Under the pieces are notes generated by a model. It saw only the letters and a program-made list of their open reading frames with translations. It was not told the DNA's origin and did not search any database. From NCBI RefSeq assembly GCF_033723955.1, contig NZ_CP137555.1, positions 931,001 through 995,000 on the forward strand: DNA of 64,000 nt, read 5' to 3'. Origin of the DNA: Microbulbifer pacificus. Lineage in GTDB: Bacteria; Pseudomonadota; Gammaproteobacteria; Pseudomonadales; Cellvibrionaceae. The position numbers and the translations under genes were made by a program. Below, piece after piece: positions 17,429 to 27,195 of this stretch. Numbering within the stretch: the stretch's first letter is position 1; every line of letters starts with the position of its first letter.

Positions 17429-17481
17429 TTAGTAGCGCTGGCATAATCCGCTTCAGGTTTATGTCAGCGCAAACCCAAAAA

Positions 17482-18306
17482 TCAGCTCTGGATGAATTCC
17501 AATATGTCGTTATTGATTTCATCCGCATGCGTCGTTGCCATCCCGTGGGAATACCCCTTGTACACTTTCAGGGTGGCGTTCTTGATGATCTCAGCGGACT
17601 TGATCGCGGAGGCGTTGATTGGCACCACCTGGTCGTCGTCACCGTGCATCACCAGTGTGGGAACCTCGATCTTTTTCAGGTCCTCGGTGAAATCGGTTTC
17701 TGAAAACGCCTTGATGCCGTGGTAGTGCGCCAGCGCACTGCCCATCATTCCCTGCCGCCACCAGTTCTCGATCATGCCCTGTGAAACCTTGGCGCCGTCG
17801 CGATTGAAACCATAGAACGGGCCACTGGCCACATCCAGGTAGAACTGCGCGCGATTGGCCGCAAGGTGCGCGCGGAAGTCATCAAATACCTCGATTGGTG
17901 TACCTTCCGGATTGGAGGCACTTTTCACCATAACCGGCGGCACCGCGCCGATCATCACCAGCTTGTCCACCCTGCCCTTGCCATAGCGCGCCACGTAGGC
18001 CGCCGCCTCGCCACCGCCGGTGGAGTGCCCGATATGCACCGCATCACTCAACCCCAGGTGCTCGGTGACCGCAGCGACATCCAATGCGTAGTGGTTCATG
18101 TCATGCCCGCTGTCGATCTGGCTGGAGCGCCCGTGCCCCCGTCGATCGTGGGCGACCACGCGGAACCCCTGGTGCACGAAAAACAGCATCTGCGCATCCC
18201 AGTCGTCTGCACATAACGGCCAGCCGTGGTGGAACACAATGGGTTGCCCGGAGCCCCAATCCTTGTAGTAAATCTTTGCGCCATCCTTGGTGGTGATTGT
18301 CGGCAT
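17482..18306 (-). CDS. Alpha/beta hydrolase, non-heme chloroperoxidase/esterase type
   Basis: About 274 residues with the full catalytic triad: the nucleophile Ser in [10 protein letters not shown] (about 96-105), the Asp in [12 protein letters not shown] (about 225-236) and the His in [11 protein letters not shown] near the C-terminus. The N-terminal [27 protein letters not shown] is typical of the cofactor-free haloperoxidase/arylesterase subgroup. The natural activity of this group is ester or lactone hydrolysis; haloperoxidase activity is incidental. AGGAG 5 nt before ATG 18306 decides the start over an upstream in-frame ATG at 18348. Confidence 0.88.
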   Translation of the reverse strand: MPTITTKDGAKIYYKDWGSGQPIVFHHGWPLCADDWDAQMLFFVHQGFRVVAHDRRGHGRSSQIDSGHDMNHYALDVAAVTEHLGLSDAVHIGHSTGGGEAAAYVARYGKGRVDKLVMIGAVPPVMVKSASNPEGTPIEVFDDFRAHLAANRAQFYLDVASGPFYGFNRDGAKVSQGMIENWWRQGMMGSALAHYHGIKAFSETDFTEDLKKIEVPTLVMHGDDDQVVPINASAIKSAEIIKNATLKVYKGYSHGMATTHADEINNDILEFIQS

Positions 18307-18491
18307 TGCCTGCTCCTGAGCGGTCGTTACGGGGTTTACGGAAATCACTGAGTCGATCTTCGCAGACTAGCAGAGGCCGGAGTGTGCACATTTCATCTTG
18401 ACCATCCCATACAGAGAAAGCATTGGGACACGACGCCGGAGTAGCGTAACCTTAGCGGGAATGAGACCCGCTACTGAGAGTTACCCAAGCG

Positions 18492-18878
18492 ATGAGCAAT
18501 GACGACCTGAAAGCCATCCTCGAAATGGACGATGAATCCCGCTATGACTATTTCATTGGAATGGTTGGCGAAGAGCGGGAGGTGTGGATTCTGGTGAACG
18601 ATGACGAGCAGTTCCTGAAGCTGCACAGCGACGACCAGGACGCGGTGGAGTATCTGCCACTGTGGCCGCTGGAGGCGTTCGCAGAAGAGTACGCCAAGGG
18701 CGAGACCGGCCTTAAGCCCCGCGGTATCCCCCTGCCCCAGTTCCTCAACCGCTGGCTGCCGGGATTGGGCAAGGACGGGATTTCCGTAGGGGTATTCCCC
18801 GGCGCCGATGACAGTGTGTGGATCATCGAGGCCGGGGAACTGGAGCAAGACCTGCGGGACGAACTCGCGCAATTCTGA
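18492..18878 (+). CDS. DUF2750 domain protein
   Basis: The 128-residue acidic protein matches the DUF2750 pattern: RYDYFIGMVGEEREVWILVND followed by DDQDAVEYLPLWPLEAFAEEYA and a C-terminal half that repeats the fold. It is cytoplasmic and soluble, with no known activity. It is followed by a strong terminator and is convergent with the DUF4862 gene, so it is a single-gene unit. Confidence 0.75.
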   Translation: MSNDDLKAILEMDDESRYDYFIGMVGEEREVWILVNDDEQFLKLHSDDQDAVEYLPLWPLEAFAEEYAKGETGLKPRGIPLPQFLNRWLPGLGKDGISVGVFPGADDSVWIIEAGELEQDLRDELAQF

Positions 18879-18881
18879 ACA

Positions 18882-18905
18882 AGCGGGCGCAATGCCCGCT
18901 TTTTT
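18882..18905 (+). terminator. Rho-independent terminator after the DUF2750 gene
   Basis: The stem AGCGGGC / GCCCGCT with loop GCAAT, followed by TTTTT, begins 3 nt after the stop codon. Confidence 0.85.
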
Positions 18906-18931
18906 GTGCGCAATAAATCAGAAGTAATCGA

Positions 18932-19897
18932 TTAGCCGGCCGCGCGCTGCAGCATGTTCAGCGCGCTTTCGATATAGGCGAGTCGCCCAGCGGTATCCAG
19001 GGATTCCGGGCGCACCCCGATCTTGATGCCCATATAGTCGAGCGCCTGCGGGTCCGCGGCTTCCAAGCAGCGGCGGAACTCCACCTCGTTGAGCATGGAG
19101 CACGGTTCAAACGCACCGGAACTGGCCTCCCCCGCGGGCGGCATATGGGTGTCCTGCCAGCTGCCGTAGGGCCCTTCTGCGCCGGAGACACCGGAGAACA
19201 TCAGCCCTTTCAACAGCCCGGCCGCGCGCGCGGCCTCAATGTGCCGCACCGGTCCATCCACGCTGCGCGCCTCCAGCGCCGAGCGGCCCCAGTTGATGCA
19301 CAGGCCAATTTGGCTACCGGTTTTACGGTTTACTGCGGTGATGGCTTCAATCTCGGATTCGATCGTCAGGAAGCCCTTGGACGGCACCTTGCCTTCAACC
19401 TTGGTATCGCAGTGTTCGATCACCAGGGCGGCGCCATCCCAGTCCCAGGACACCATCTCTTCCAGCGACGCGACCAGTGCCGCCACATCCGGGCGCACAC
19501 CCTCTGCCGGGCGCGGAGCGGTGTGGAGCATCATCACCTGCACCGCCTGCCGCCCCAGGTGGCGGTTGAGCTTGAGGATGGCCTGCCGCGCCTGTTGGTA
19601 AAACGCCAGCGCCGCCTGCCGGCCCGCTTCCGCGCTGGAGGCGATGCCGAAGCTCGCATCCTCTCCCAGGCACCCCATCACCCCCGGGATACCGGTAAAC
19701 ACGAAATCCCAACCCGGATCTACGTTTGCCAGAAACCACGTGTCGTCCTGCCCGTGCAGCGTACCGGTAAACGGATGCTCCAGCCCGCGAACCCCTAGGA
19801 GCGCCTTCAGGCCGTTGAAGTAGGCCGTCTGGACCTCCGGGTCCCAGGATTGTGTCACCGGGGCCGTCGCATAGGCGCCCACGTAAAAACCCGTCAT
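18932..19897 (-). CDS. DUF4862 family protein
   Basis: About 321 residues with a TIM-barrel-like alternation of strands and helices. It starts MTGFYVGAYATAPV and contains QVMMLHTAPRP, ALVIEHCDTK and QIGLCINWGRSALEAR. Together these match my recollection of the DUF4862 family, whose function is unknown. AAGGA precedes ATG 19897 by 6 nt, choosing it over an ATG at 19927. It is upstream of no obvious partner, and its 5' end abuts the end of the dienoyl-CoA isomerase-like gene in the same orientation (117-nt gap). Confidence 0.65.
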   Translation of the reverse strand: MTGFYVGAYATAPVTQSWDPEVQTAYFNGLKALLGVRGLEHPFTGTLHGQDDTWFLANVDPGWDFVFTGIPGVMGCLGEDASFGIASSAEAGRQAALAFYQQARQAILKLNRHLGRQAVQVMMLHTAPRPAEGVRPDVAALVASLEEMVSWDWDGAALVIEHCDTKVEGKVPSKGFLTIESEIEAITAVNRKTGSQIGLCINWGRSALEARSVDGPVRHIEAARAAGLLKGLMFSGVSGAEGPYGSWQDTHMPPAGEASSGAFEPCSMLNEVEFRRCLEAADPQALDYMGIKIGVRPESLDTAGRLAYIESALNMLQRAAG

Positions 19898-20014
19898 CGT
19901 GTTTCCTTTTTCGTTGTATGAATGCAACCAGCGTTAGCGGCTTGGTCCATCCAGTAAAATACTGTGATCTCAGGCGCCGGCCCACAGGTCATCCGCAGCA
20001 GCCGTTCTTTTTCC

Positions 20015-20878
20015 TTATTGATCAAACAGCGGGGCTATCGGCCATACCTCATCAAACGCGGGCTGGGTCTTCTGTGACTTTGCGATGAAGGATTTCATCA
20101 TATCGTCCTGGCGAAACATGCCCGACTGCCATGTGGCCATATAGCGCAGGCTGTCTTCCACCGAGTGATCCCGGCTGTAGTTCAGCATCTCCTTGCAGCC
20201 CACGACCGCCAGCGGGGAGTTCGCCGCAATCTGTGCGGCAATTTCCATCACAGCCGCGATCAGCGCTTCTTGATTCGCAAATACCTTGTTCACCAGCCCC
20301 ATAGCATGCGCTTCACTGGCACTGAATTTACGCCCGGTGTACGCCAGCTCGCGCACCATTCCCTGTGAAACCAGTTTGGGGAAACGCTGCAAGGTACCCA
20401 CATCCGCGGTCATGCCCAGCTCGGTTTCCTTGATGGTGAAAAACGCATCCTCTGATGCGTAACGGCAATCTGCCGCGCACACCATGTCCAGCGCGCCACC
20501 GATGCAGCCGCCATGAATGGCAACCAGTACCGGGATCCTGGATTTCTCCAACGAGCTAAGGCTGTCCTGCAGCTGCATCACCACGCGCCGCAGGTTCTCG
20601 CCCATGCGCCCGGGATCCCCGGTCATGGGTACCGCATTCGGGTCGGAAAATACCGAGAGATCCATCCCGGCAGAAAAGTGCTTGCCGGTGGATGAAATAA
20701 CGATCACCCGCGCGAGCGATTCCCCGTCGATTTTTCCAATCAGCTCCGGCAACTCTTTCCAGAATGCCTTGTTCATGGTGTTCATCTGATCGGGACGCGA
20801 CAGCTGCACATGGGCAATATGGTCGGCGATCGACACGTTGAAACAGGAATATTCGAATTGAGTTCCATGGTCGGCCAT
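20015..20878 (-). CDS. Enoyl-CoA hydratase/isomerase, delta3,5-delta2,4-dienoyl-CoA isomerase-like
   Basis: A 287-residue crotonase-fold enzyme. The oxyanion-hole segments GKHFSAGMDLSVF (about 66-78) and HGGCIGGALDMVCAADCRYA (about 122-141) are intact. The downstream sequence DAFFTIKETELGMTADVGTLQRFPK closely follows eukaryotic ECH1, including the acidic residues used for dienoyl isomerisation. The expected role is isomerising 3,5-dienoyl-CoA to 2,4-dienoyl-CoA in unsaturated fatty acid beta-oxidation. No other beta-oxidation gene is adjacent. Confidence 0.85.
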   Translation of the reverse strand: MADHGTQFEYSCFNVSIADHIAHVQLSRPDQMNTMNKAFWKELPELIGKIDGESLARVIVISSTGKHFSAGMDLSVFSDPNAVPMTGDPGRMGENLRRVVMQLQDSLSSLEKSRIPVLVAIHGGCIGGALDMVCAADCRYASEDAFFTIKETELGMTADVGTLQRFPKLVSQGMVRELAYTGRKFSASEAHAMGLVNKVFANQEALIAAVMEIAAQIAANSPLAVVGCKEMLNYSRDHSVEDSLRYMATWQSGMFRQDDMMKSFIAKSQKTQPAFDEVWPIAPLFDQ

Positions 20879-20960
20879 TGGAAATCTCCGCTTTTGATGT
20901 ATAAAAATTTACTGTTTGGATGCTCTGCGCTAGAACAATGGGGGCTATCCGCGATACGGA

Positions 20961-21983
20961 TTATTTACAGCTCTCGCCCTTCTCTCTCGCCTTTTCGAAC
21001 ATCTCCTTGCGCACTTTCTTCATGTAATCGCTATTCACAAACTCTTTCGGCTGTGGATTGAGCAGGTAATAAAAATCATCATCTCGCTCGTTGATCGGCT
21101 TCTCGCTTTGCGACGCAACGAACTCATCCAGGTGGATCGGCGTGATCACGCTCATGTTCAACGCCGGCAGCAGTCGCTTGAGGGCAGCCACCGTTCCCAG
21201 GTGGTCCTCGCTGTGGAAACTACCGTTAATATGCACAACCTGTGTGCCCGGCGATTGCTCCAAGGCGCCAGCAATGGACTCAGCCATGGTGTTGTCCCTG
21301 GTGATTTGCCCCAGGTACGCCTGACGCTGGTGCTGGCTGGGGCTATCCGGGGAACCGCCCATCAGGCCATAAAATTTTTCGCTATAGCCCGGAATTTCCG
21401 CAAACGGCTGTTTGGCGATATACGCTTTTTCCGTCTGATCGAGTTTCTCGATATAGCCTTCGGCCTGCCGTCCTATACAGCGCACAATATCCCCTGAGGC
21501 ATTCGCGGCAATGACCGGGATGGCATTTTGCTTGGCATATTCAACCAGCGGCCGATAACTGCCCAGGTAGTTCTTCCAGGCCGGTGCTTCATCAACCAGA
21601 TATTTCTCGCCAATGGTGCCCGCAATATAGTCATTCAGGATGGCCTGCTGATCGCGGTTGAACATTTCCAAGCTGAGGACGGTTTGACGGTTAGCGGCCA
21701 GGTTGCGCCGATGCAGCGCAGCCAAAACCTGCATTTCAAGCAGGTGAGATGCCTGATTGCCGTGGTATTCACCGATAAACACCACATCTTCTTTTTGCAG
21801 TTCGGAAACCATCTGCAGAAGTGTTTGCGCTCGACCGCGGTGATTCAGTAACTGGTAGTCATACGCCGTGGGAAGCTGTCCGTCGAAGGGCGCCGCGGTA
21901 ACGTCGCCACCGGCGCTGAAGGCACATCCCGTGAGGGATGAAAAAACAGCCAAACAGGACAGCAAAGTAATTTTTCTTATCAT
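20961..21983 (-). CDS. ChaN/Tiki-fold lipoprotein
   Basis: About 340 residues with a lipoprotein signal (MIRKITLLSCLAVFSSLTGC, lipobox LTGC). The ChaN fold (EreA/ChaN-like, Tiki superfamily) is indicated by VVFIGEYHGNQASHLLEMQVL (about 65-85; E and H of the active-site-like cleft), LSLEMFNRDQQAIL, and HINGSFHSEDHLGTVAAL near the C-terminus. ChaN-type proteins are linked to iron or heme uptake in some bacteria; here no heme transport gene is adjacent. ATG 21983 is chosen because it puts the basic residues right before the signal helix; a GTG at 22004 is possible. Confidence 0.8.
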   Translation of the reverse strand: MIRKITLLSCLAVFSSLTGCAFSAGGDVTAAPFDGQLPTAYDYQLLNHRGRAQTLLQMVSELQKEDVVFIGEYHGNQASHLLEMQVLAALHRRNLAANRQTVLSLEMFNRDQQAILNDYIAGTIGEKYLVDEAPAWKNYLGSYRPLVEYAKQNAIPVIAANASGDIVRCIGRQAEGYIEKLDQTEKAYIAKQPFAEIPGYSEKFYGLMGGSPDSPSQHQRQAYLGQITRDNTMAESIAGALEQSPGTQVVHINGSFHSEDHLGTVAALKRLLPALNMSVITPIHLDEFVASQSEKPINERDDDFYYLLNPQPKEFVNSDYMKKVRKEMFEKAREKGESCK

Positions 21984-22041
21984 GGAATTCACCGAGGAGG
22001 TCACTTGCCGAAGCGGTAAGTTACTTTACACGCCTGCGGGC

Positions 22042-22076
22042 AAAAAAAAAGCGGCCCCTCACGGGGCCGCCTTTTT
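22042..22076 (-). terminator. Bidirectional rho-independent terminator downstream of sucCD
   Basis: The hairpin GCGGCCCC / GGGGCCGC at 22051-22070 has nine A on the left side (a U-tract for the minus strand) and CTTTTT on the right. It ends the sucCD transcript 22 nt after the sucD stop. Confidence 0.9.
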
Positions 22077-22097
22077 CAGCAACTAGAAACTATCGGC

Positions 22098-22970
22098 TTA
22101 CCAGCCAGTAATTTCCTTCAGTGCGTCGCCAATCTGCGCCAGGGAGCGAACGGTTTTCACACCGGCGTCTTCCAGAGCAGCAAATTTCTCGTCGGCAGTG
22201 CCTTTACCACCGGAGATGATCGCACCAGCGTGGCCCATGCGCTTACCGGGAGGAGCAGTTACACCAGCGATGTAGGAAACAACCGGCTTGGTGACGTTTG
22301 CTTTGATGTAAGCAGCCGCTTCTTCTTCAGCGGAGCCGCCGATCTCACCGATCATTACGATCGCTTCGGTCTGCGGGTCGTTCTGGAACATTTCCAGAAT
22401 GTCGATGAAGTTGGAGCCCGGGATGGGGTCGCCACCGATGCCCACGCAGGTGGACTGGCCGAAGCCGTAGTCGGTAGTCTGCTTAACAGCTTCATAGGTC
22501 AGGGTGCCAGAGCGGGAAACGATGCCCACTTTGCCCGGCAGGTGGATGTGACCCGGCATGATGCCGATTTTGCACTCACCGGGAGTGATCACGCCCGGGC
22601 AGTTCGGGCCGATCAGGCGTACGCCCAGCTCGTCACATTTAACCTTGGCATCCAGCATGTCCATGGTAGGAATGCCTTCGGTGATGCACACGATCAGCTT
22701 GATGCCGCCGTTGGCAGCTTCCAGGATGGAATCTTTACAGAAAGGCGCCGGAACGTAGATTACGGACGCTTCTGCACCGGTAGCTTCAACCGCTTCTTTC
22801 ACGGTGTCGAATACCGGCAGGCCCAGGTGAGTCTGGCCGCCTTTACCCGGAGTTACACCACCAACCATTTTGGTGCCGTAAGCAATCGCTTGCTCGGAGT
22901 GGAAAGTACCCTGGGAGCCGGTGAAGCCCTGGCAGATTACTTTGGTGTCTTTGTTAATCAATACGGACAT
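22098..22970 (-). CDS. sucD: Succinyl-CoA synthetase, alpha subunit
   Basis: The 290-residue protein is the standard SucD length. The CoA-binding Rossmann domain begins at residue 3 with [19 protein letters not shown]. The phosphohistidine loop is in [12 protein letters not shown] (about 245-256), and the GIGGDPIPG turn is also present. With SucC it converts succinyl-CoA, phosphate and NDP to succinate, CoA and NTP. It starts 2 nt after the sucC stop, so translation is probably coupled. Confidence 0.97.
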   Translation of the reverse strand: MSVLINKDTKVICQGFTGSQGTFHSEQAIAYGTKMVGGVTPGKGGQTHLGLPVFDTVKEAVEATGAEASVIYVPAPFCKDSILEAANGGIKLIVCITEGIPTMDMLDAKVKCDELGVRLIGPNCPGVITPGECKIGIMPGHIHLPGKVGIVSRSGTLTYEAVKQTTDYGFGQSTCVGIGGDPIPGSNFIDILEMFQNDPQTEAIVMIGEIGGSAEEEAAAYIKANVTKPVVSYIAGVTAPPGKRMGHAGAIISGGKGTADEKFAALEDAGVKTVRSLAQIGDALKEITGW

Positions 22971-22972
22971 GA

Positions 22973-24139
22973 TTATTTACCCTCCGCGGCTTTTACTACC
23001 TGCTGAGCAGCATCGGTCAGGCTGGTAGCTGCGATGATGTTCAGGCCGCTTTCGCTCAGTACCTTGGCACCCAGGTCGGCGTTGTTACCTTCAAGGCGCA
23101 CAACAACCGGCACTTTTACGCCGACTTCTTTCACTGCGCCGATCACGCCTTCTGCGATCATGTCGCAGCGCACGATGCCGCCGAAGATGTTGATCAGAAC
23201 TGCCTTCACGTTCTCGTCAGACAGGATGATCTTGAACGCTTCGATAACGCGCTCTTTGGTTGCGCCGCCGCCAACGTCCAGGAAGTTGGCCGGCTTGCCG
23301 CCGTGCAGGTTAACGATGTCCATGGTGCCCATGGCCAGACCGGCACCGTTCACCATGCAGCCGATGTTGCCATCGAGCGCTACGTAGTTCAGGTCCCACT
23401 TGGCAGCGTGTGCTTCACGAGCGTCGTCCTGAGACGGGTCGTGCATTTCACGCAGGTCCGGGTGACGGTACAGCGCGTTGCTGTCGATCACGATCTTGGC
23501 ATCCAGACAGTGCAGGTTCTTCTCTGGGGTGATTACCAGCGGGTTGATTTCCAGCAGGGCCAGATCTTTTTCTTTGAACATCTTGGCGAGGCCCAGGAAG
23601 ATCTTGGTGAACTGCTTGATCTGGTCGCCTTCGAGGCCCAGTTTGAATGCCAGCTCACGCGCCTGGTAAGGCTGAGCGCCTACCAGTGGGTCGATGATGG
23701 CTTTCAGGATTTTTTCCGGAGTCTCTTCCGCTACTTTCTCGATCTCAACGCCGCCTTCGGTGGAGGCCATGAAAACGATGCGACGGGTAGCACGGTCAAG
23801 GACCGCACCCAGGTACAGTTCCTGGTCGATGTCGGTGCAGCTTTCTACCAGAATACGGGAAACCGGCTGACCTTTTTCGTCTGTCTGATAAGTTACCAGG
23901 TTGTTGCCCAGCCACTTCTTGGCGAATTCTTCGATTTCTGCCTTGGAGTCCACCAGCTTAACGCCGCCCGCTTTACCGCGGCCACCGGCGTGTACCTGGG
24001 CCTTAACAACCCACTTGTTTCCGCCGATTACGTCTGCTGCCGCTGCTGCTGCTGCCGGGGTTTCCGCTGCAATGCCTTTGGAAACCGGCAATCCGTATGC
24101 TGCAAACAGTTGTTTGCCCTGATACTCATGCAAGTTCAT
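22973..24139 (-). CDS. sucC: Succinyl-CoA synthetase, beta subunit
   Basis: The 388 residues equal the E. coli length. The start [19 protein letters not shown] at ATG 24139 matches SucC N-termini; a frame start at 24151 would add four residues not seen in homologues. An ATP-grasp domain covers the first ~240 residues ([19 protein letters not shown] near 46-64). A C-terminal ligase domain contains [16 protein letters not shown]. It is first of the sucCD pair, separated from lpd by 168 nt that include a hairpin. Confidence 0.97.
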   Translation of the reverse strand: MNLHEYQGKQLFAAYGLPVSKGIAAETPAAAAAAADVIGGNKWVVKAQVHAGGRGKAGGVKLVDSKAEIEEFAKKWLGNNLVTYQTDEKGQPVSRILVESCTDIDQELYLGAVLDRATRRIVFMASTEGGVEIEKVAEETPEKILKAIIDPLVGAQPYQARELAFKLGLEGDQIKQFTKIFLGLAKMFKEKDLALLEINPLVITPEKNLHCLDAKIVIDSNALYRHPDLREMHDPSQDDAREAHAAKWDLNYVALDGNIGCMVNGAGLAMGTMDIVNLHGGKPANFLDVGGGATKERVIEAFKIILSDENVKAVLINIFGGIVRCDMIAEGVIGAVKEVGVKVPVVVRLEGNNADLGAKVLSESGLNIIAATSLTDAAQQVVKAAEGK

Positions 24140-24266
24140 AGTCAATACCAATTCACATTTGAAATGTGTTTACCAATTGCAGATTGCTCTGCACCTTTAG
24201 ACAGAATCCTGAAGCTGCCGATGTTTTCAAAAAAACGTTACAAATTCAGGGTTCTGAAATGAAACC

Positions 24267-24292
24267 GGGGCGGAAGTTTCAGTTTCCGCCCC
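24267..24292 (-). terminator. Hairpin between lpd and sucC
   Basis: The inverted repeat GGGGCGGAA / TTCCGCCCC with an 8-nt loop lies 15 nt after the lpd stop. On the minus strand it is followed by GGTTTCATTTC, a weak U-tract. It may act as a partial terminator or an RNA-stability element between lpd and sucCD. Confidence 0.5.
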
Positions 24293-24307
24293 GACATCGC
24301 GAATCGC

Positions 24308-25774
<1,467 letters not shown>

Positions 25775-25919
25775 TCAACGGATGCGGATTTTTACCGCAA
25801 AACCGGGGATCTGCCCGGTATTCCCTGAGGCGGTCTTGTTGCCGCTGATGCCAGACGGGCTGGCTCATTCATTAGGGCGACCGCCAGTGCAGTCGCCCCA
25901 TCTCCAATATTCGAACCGC

Positions 25920-27113
25920 TTACACTTCCAGCAGGATGCGCGCCGGGTCTTCGATCATTTCCTTGATCGCTACCAGGAAGCCAACCGCTTCCTTGCCGTC
26001 GATCAGGCGGTGGTCGTAAGACAGAGCCAGGTACATCATCGGCAGGATTTCTACCTTGCCGTTTACCGCCATCGGGCGATCCTGGATCTTGTGCATACCG
26101 AGGATGGCGGTTTGCGGCGGGTTCAGGATCGGGGTGGACAGCAGGGAACCGAACACACCACCGTTGGTGATGGTGAAGGTACCGCCGGTCATCTCTTCGA
26201 TGGACAGCTTGCCGTCGCGCGCACGCAGGCCCATGTCACGGATGTTGTTTTCGATATCCGCGATACCCATGTTCTCGGCGCCGCGCAGGATCGGTACTAC
26301 CAGGCCTTTCGGCGAGGAAACCGCTACACCGATGTCCTGGTAGCCGTGGTAAACGATATCGTCACCGTCGATGGACGCGTTCACCGCGGAGTAACGCTTC
26401 AGCGCTTCCACAGCGGCTTTTACGAAGAAGCCCATGAAACCCAGGCGGGTGCCGTTGTGGGTCTTCTCGAACAGGTCCTTGTAGTTCGCACGCAGATCCA
26501 TGATCGGCTTCATGTTCACTTCGTTGAAGGTAGTGAGCATGGCGGTGGACTGGGACGCATCCAGCAGACGCTCGGCGATGCGCTTGCGCATACGGGTCAT
26601 CGGTACGCGCTTCTCGACGCGCTCGCCCGGTGCAACCACAACCTGCGCAGCCGCAGCCGGAGCAGCAGCAGCTGCCGGTGCGGAGCCCGCTTTCATCACG
26701 TCTTCTTTCAGCACGCGACCGCCTTTACCGCTGCCTTCAACGCCGGCCAGGTCAACGCCTTTCTCGGCGGCCATTTTCTTGGCAGACGGCATGGCAATTT
26801 TTTCAGCACTGGCGGCAGCCGGCGCTGCCGCTGGTGCTTCCGCGGCGGGTGCTGCTGCAGCAGTGCTGCCAGCGGCGCCTTCGGTCAGAATGGCAATCAC
26901 TTCGTTGGACAGGATGGTCTCACCCTCGCCCTTGATGATTTCACTGAGGACGCCGTCTGCCGGCGCAACAACTTCCAGCACCACTTTGTCGGTTTCAATA
27001 TCCACGATCAGTTCATCGCGGGACACGGCTTCACCCGGTTGTTTGTGCCAGGTGGCAACAGTGCCGTCCTGAACGGATTCCGGGAAAGTTGGCGCTTTAA
27101 TCTCGATGGTCAT
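25920..27113 (-). CDS. sucB: 2-oxoglutarate dehydrogenase complex E2, dihydrolipoyl succinyltransferase
   Basis: A 397-residue E2 with domains in the usual order. One lipoyl domain lies at residues 1-77 (lipoylated Lys in ETDKVVLEV, about 43), followed by an Ala-rich linker, a peripheral subunit-binding domain ([20 protein letters not shown] and [11 protein letters not shown], about 108-145), a second Ala-rich linker and the catalytic domain from about 165. The catalytic motif [15 protein letters not shown] lies near 367-381. It transfers succinyl groups to CoA. The gene starts 82 nt after sucA. Confidence 0.97.
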   Translation of the reverse strand: MTIEIKAPTFPESVQDGTVATWHKQPGEAVSRDELIVDIETDKVVLEVVAPADGVLSEIIKGEGETILSNEVIAILTEGAAGSTAAAAPAAEAPAAAPAAASAEKIAMPSAKKMAAEKGVDLAGVEGSGKGGRVLKEDVMKAGSAPAAAAAPAAAAQVVVAPGERVEKRVPMTRMRKRIAERLLDASQSTAMLTTFNEVNMKPIMDLRANYKDLFEKTHNGTRLGFMGFFVKAAVEALKRYSAVNASIDGDDIVYHGYQDIGVAVSSPKGLVVPILRGAENMGIADIENNIRDMGLRARDGKLSIEEMTGGTFTITNGGVFGSLLSTPILNPPQTAILGMHKIQDRPMAVNGKVEILPMMYLALSYDHRLIDGKEAVGFLVAIKEMIEDPARILLEV

Positions 27114-27195
27114 TGTTCCTGTTTCCTGAGATTGCTCTGGGGTGCCGGAGAAACCAGATTCTCATCGACACCCTGCTCTTCGTTGTACTGCTGCC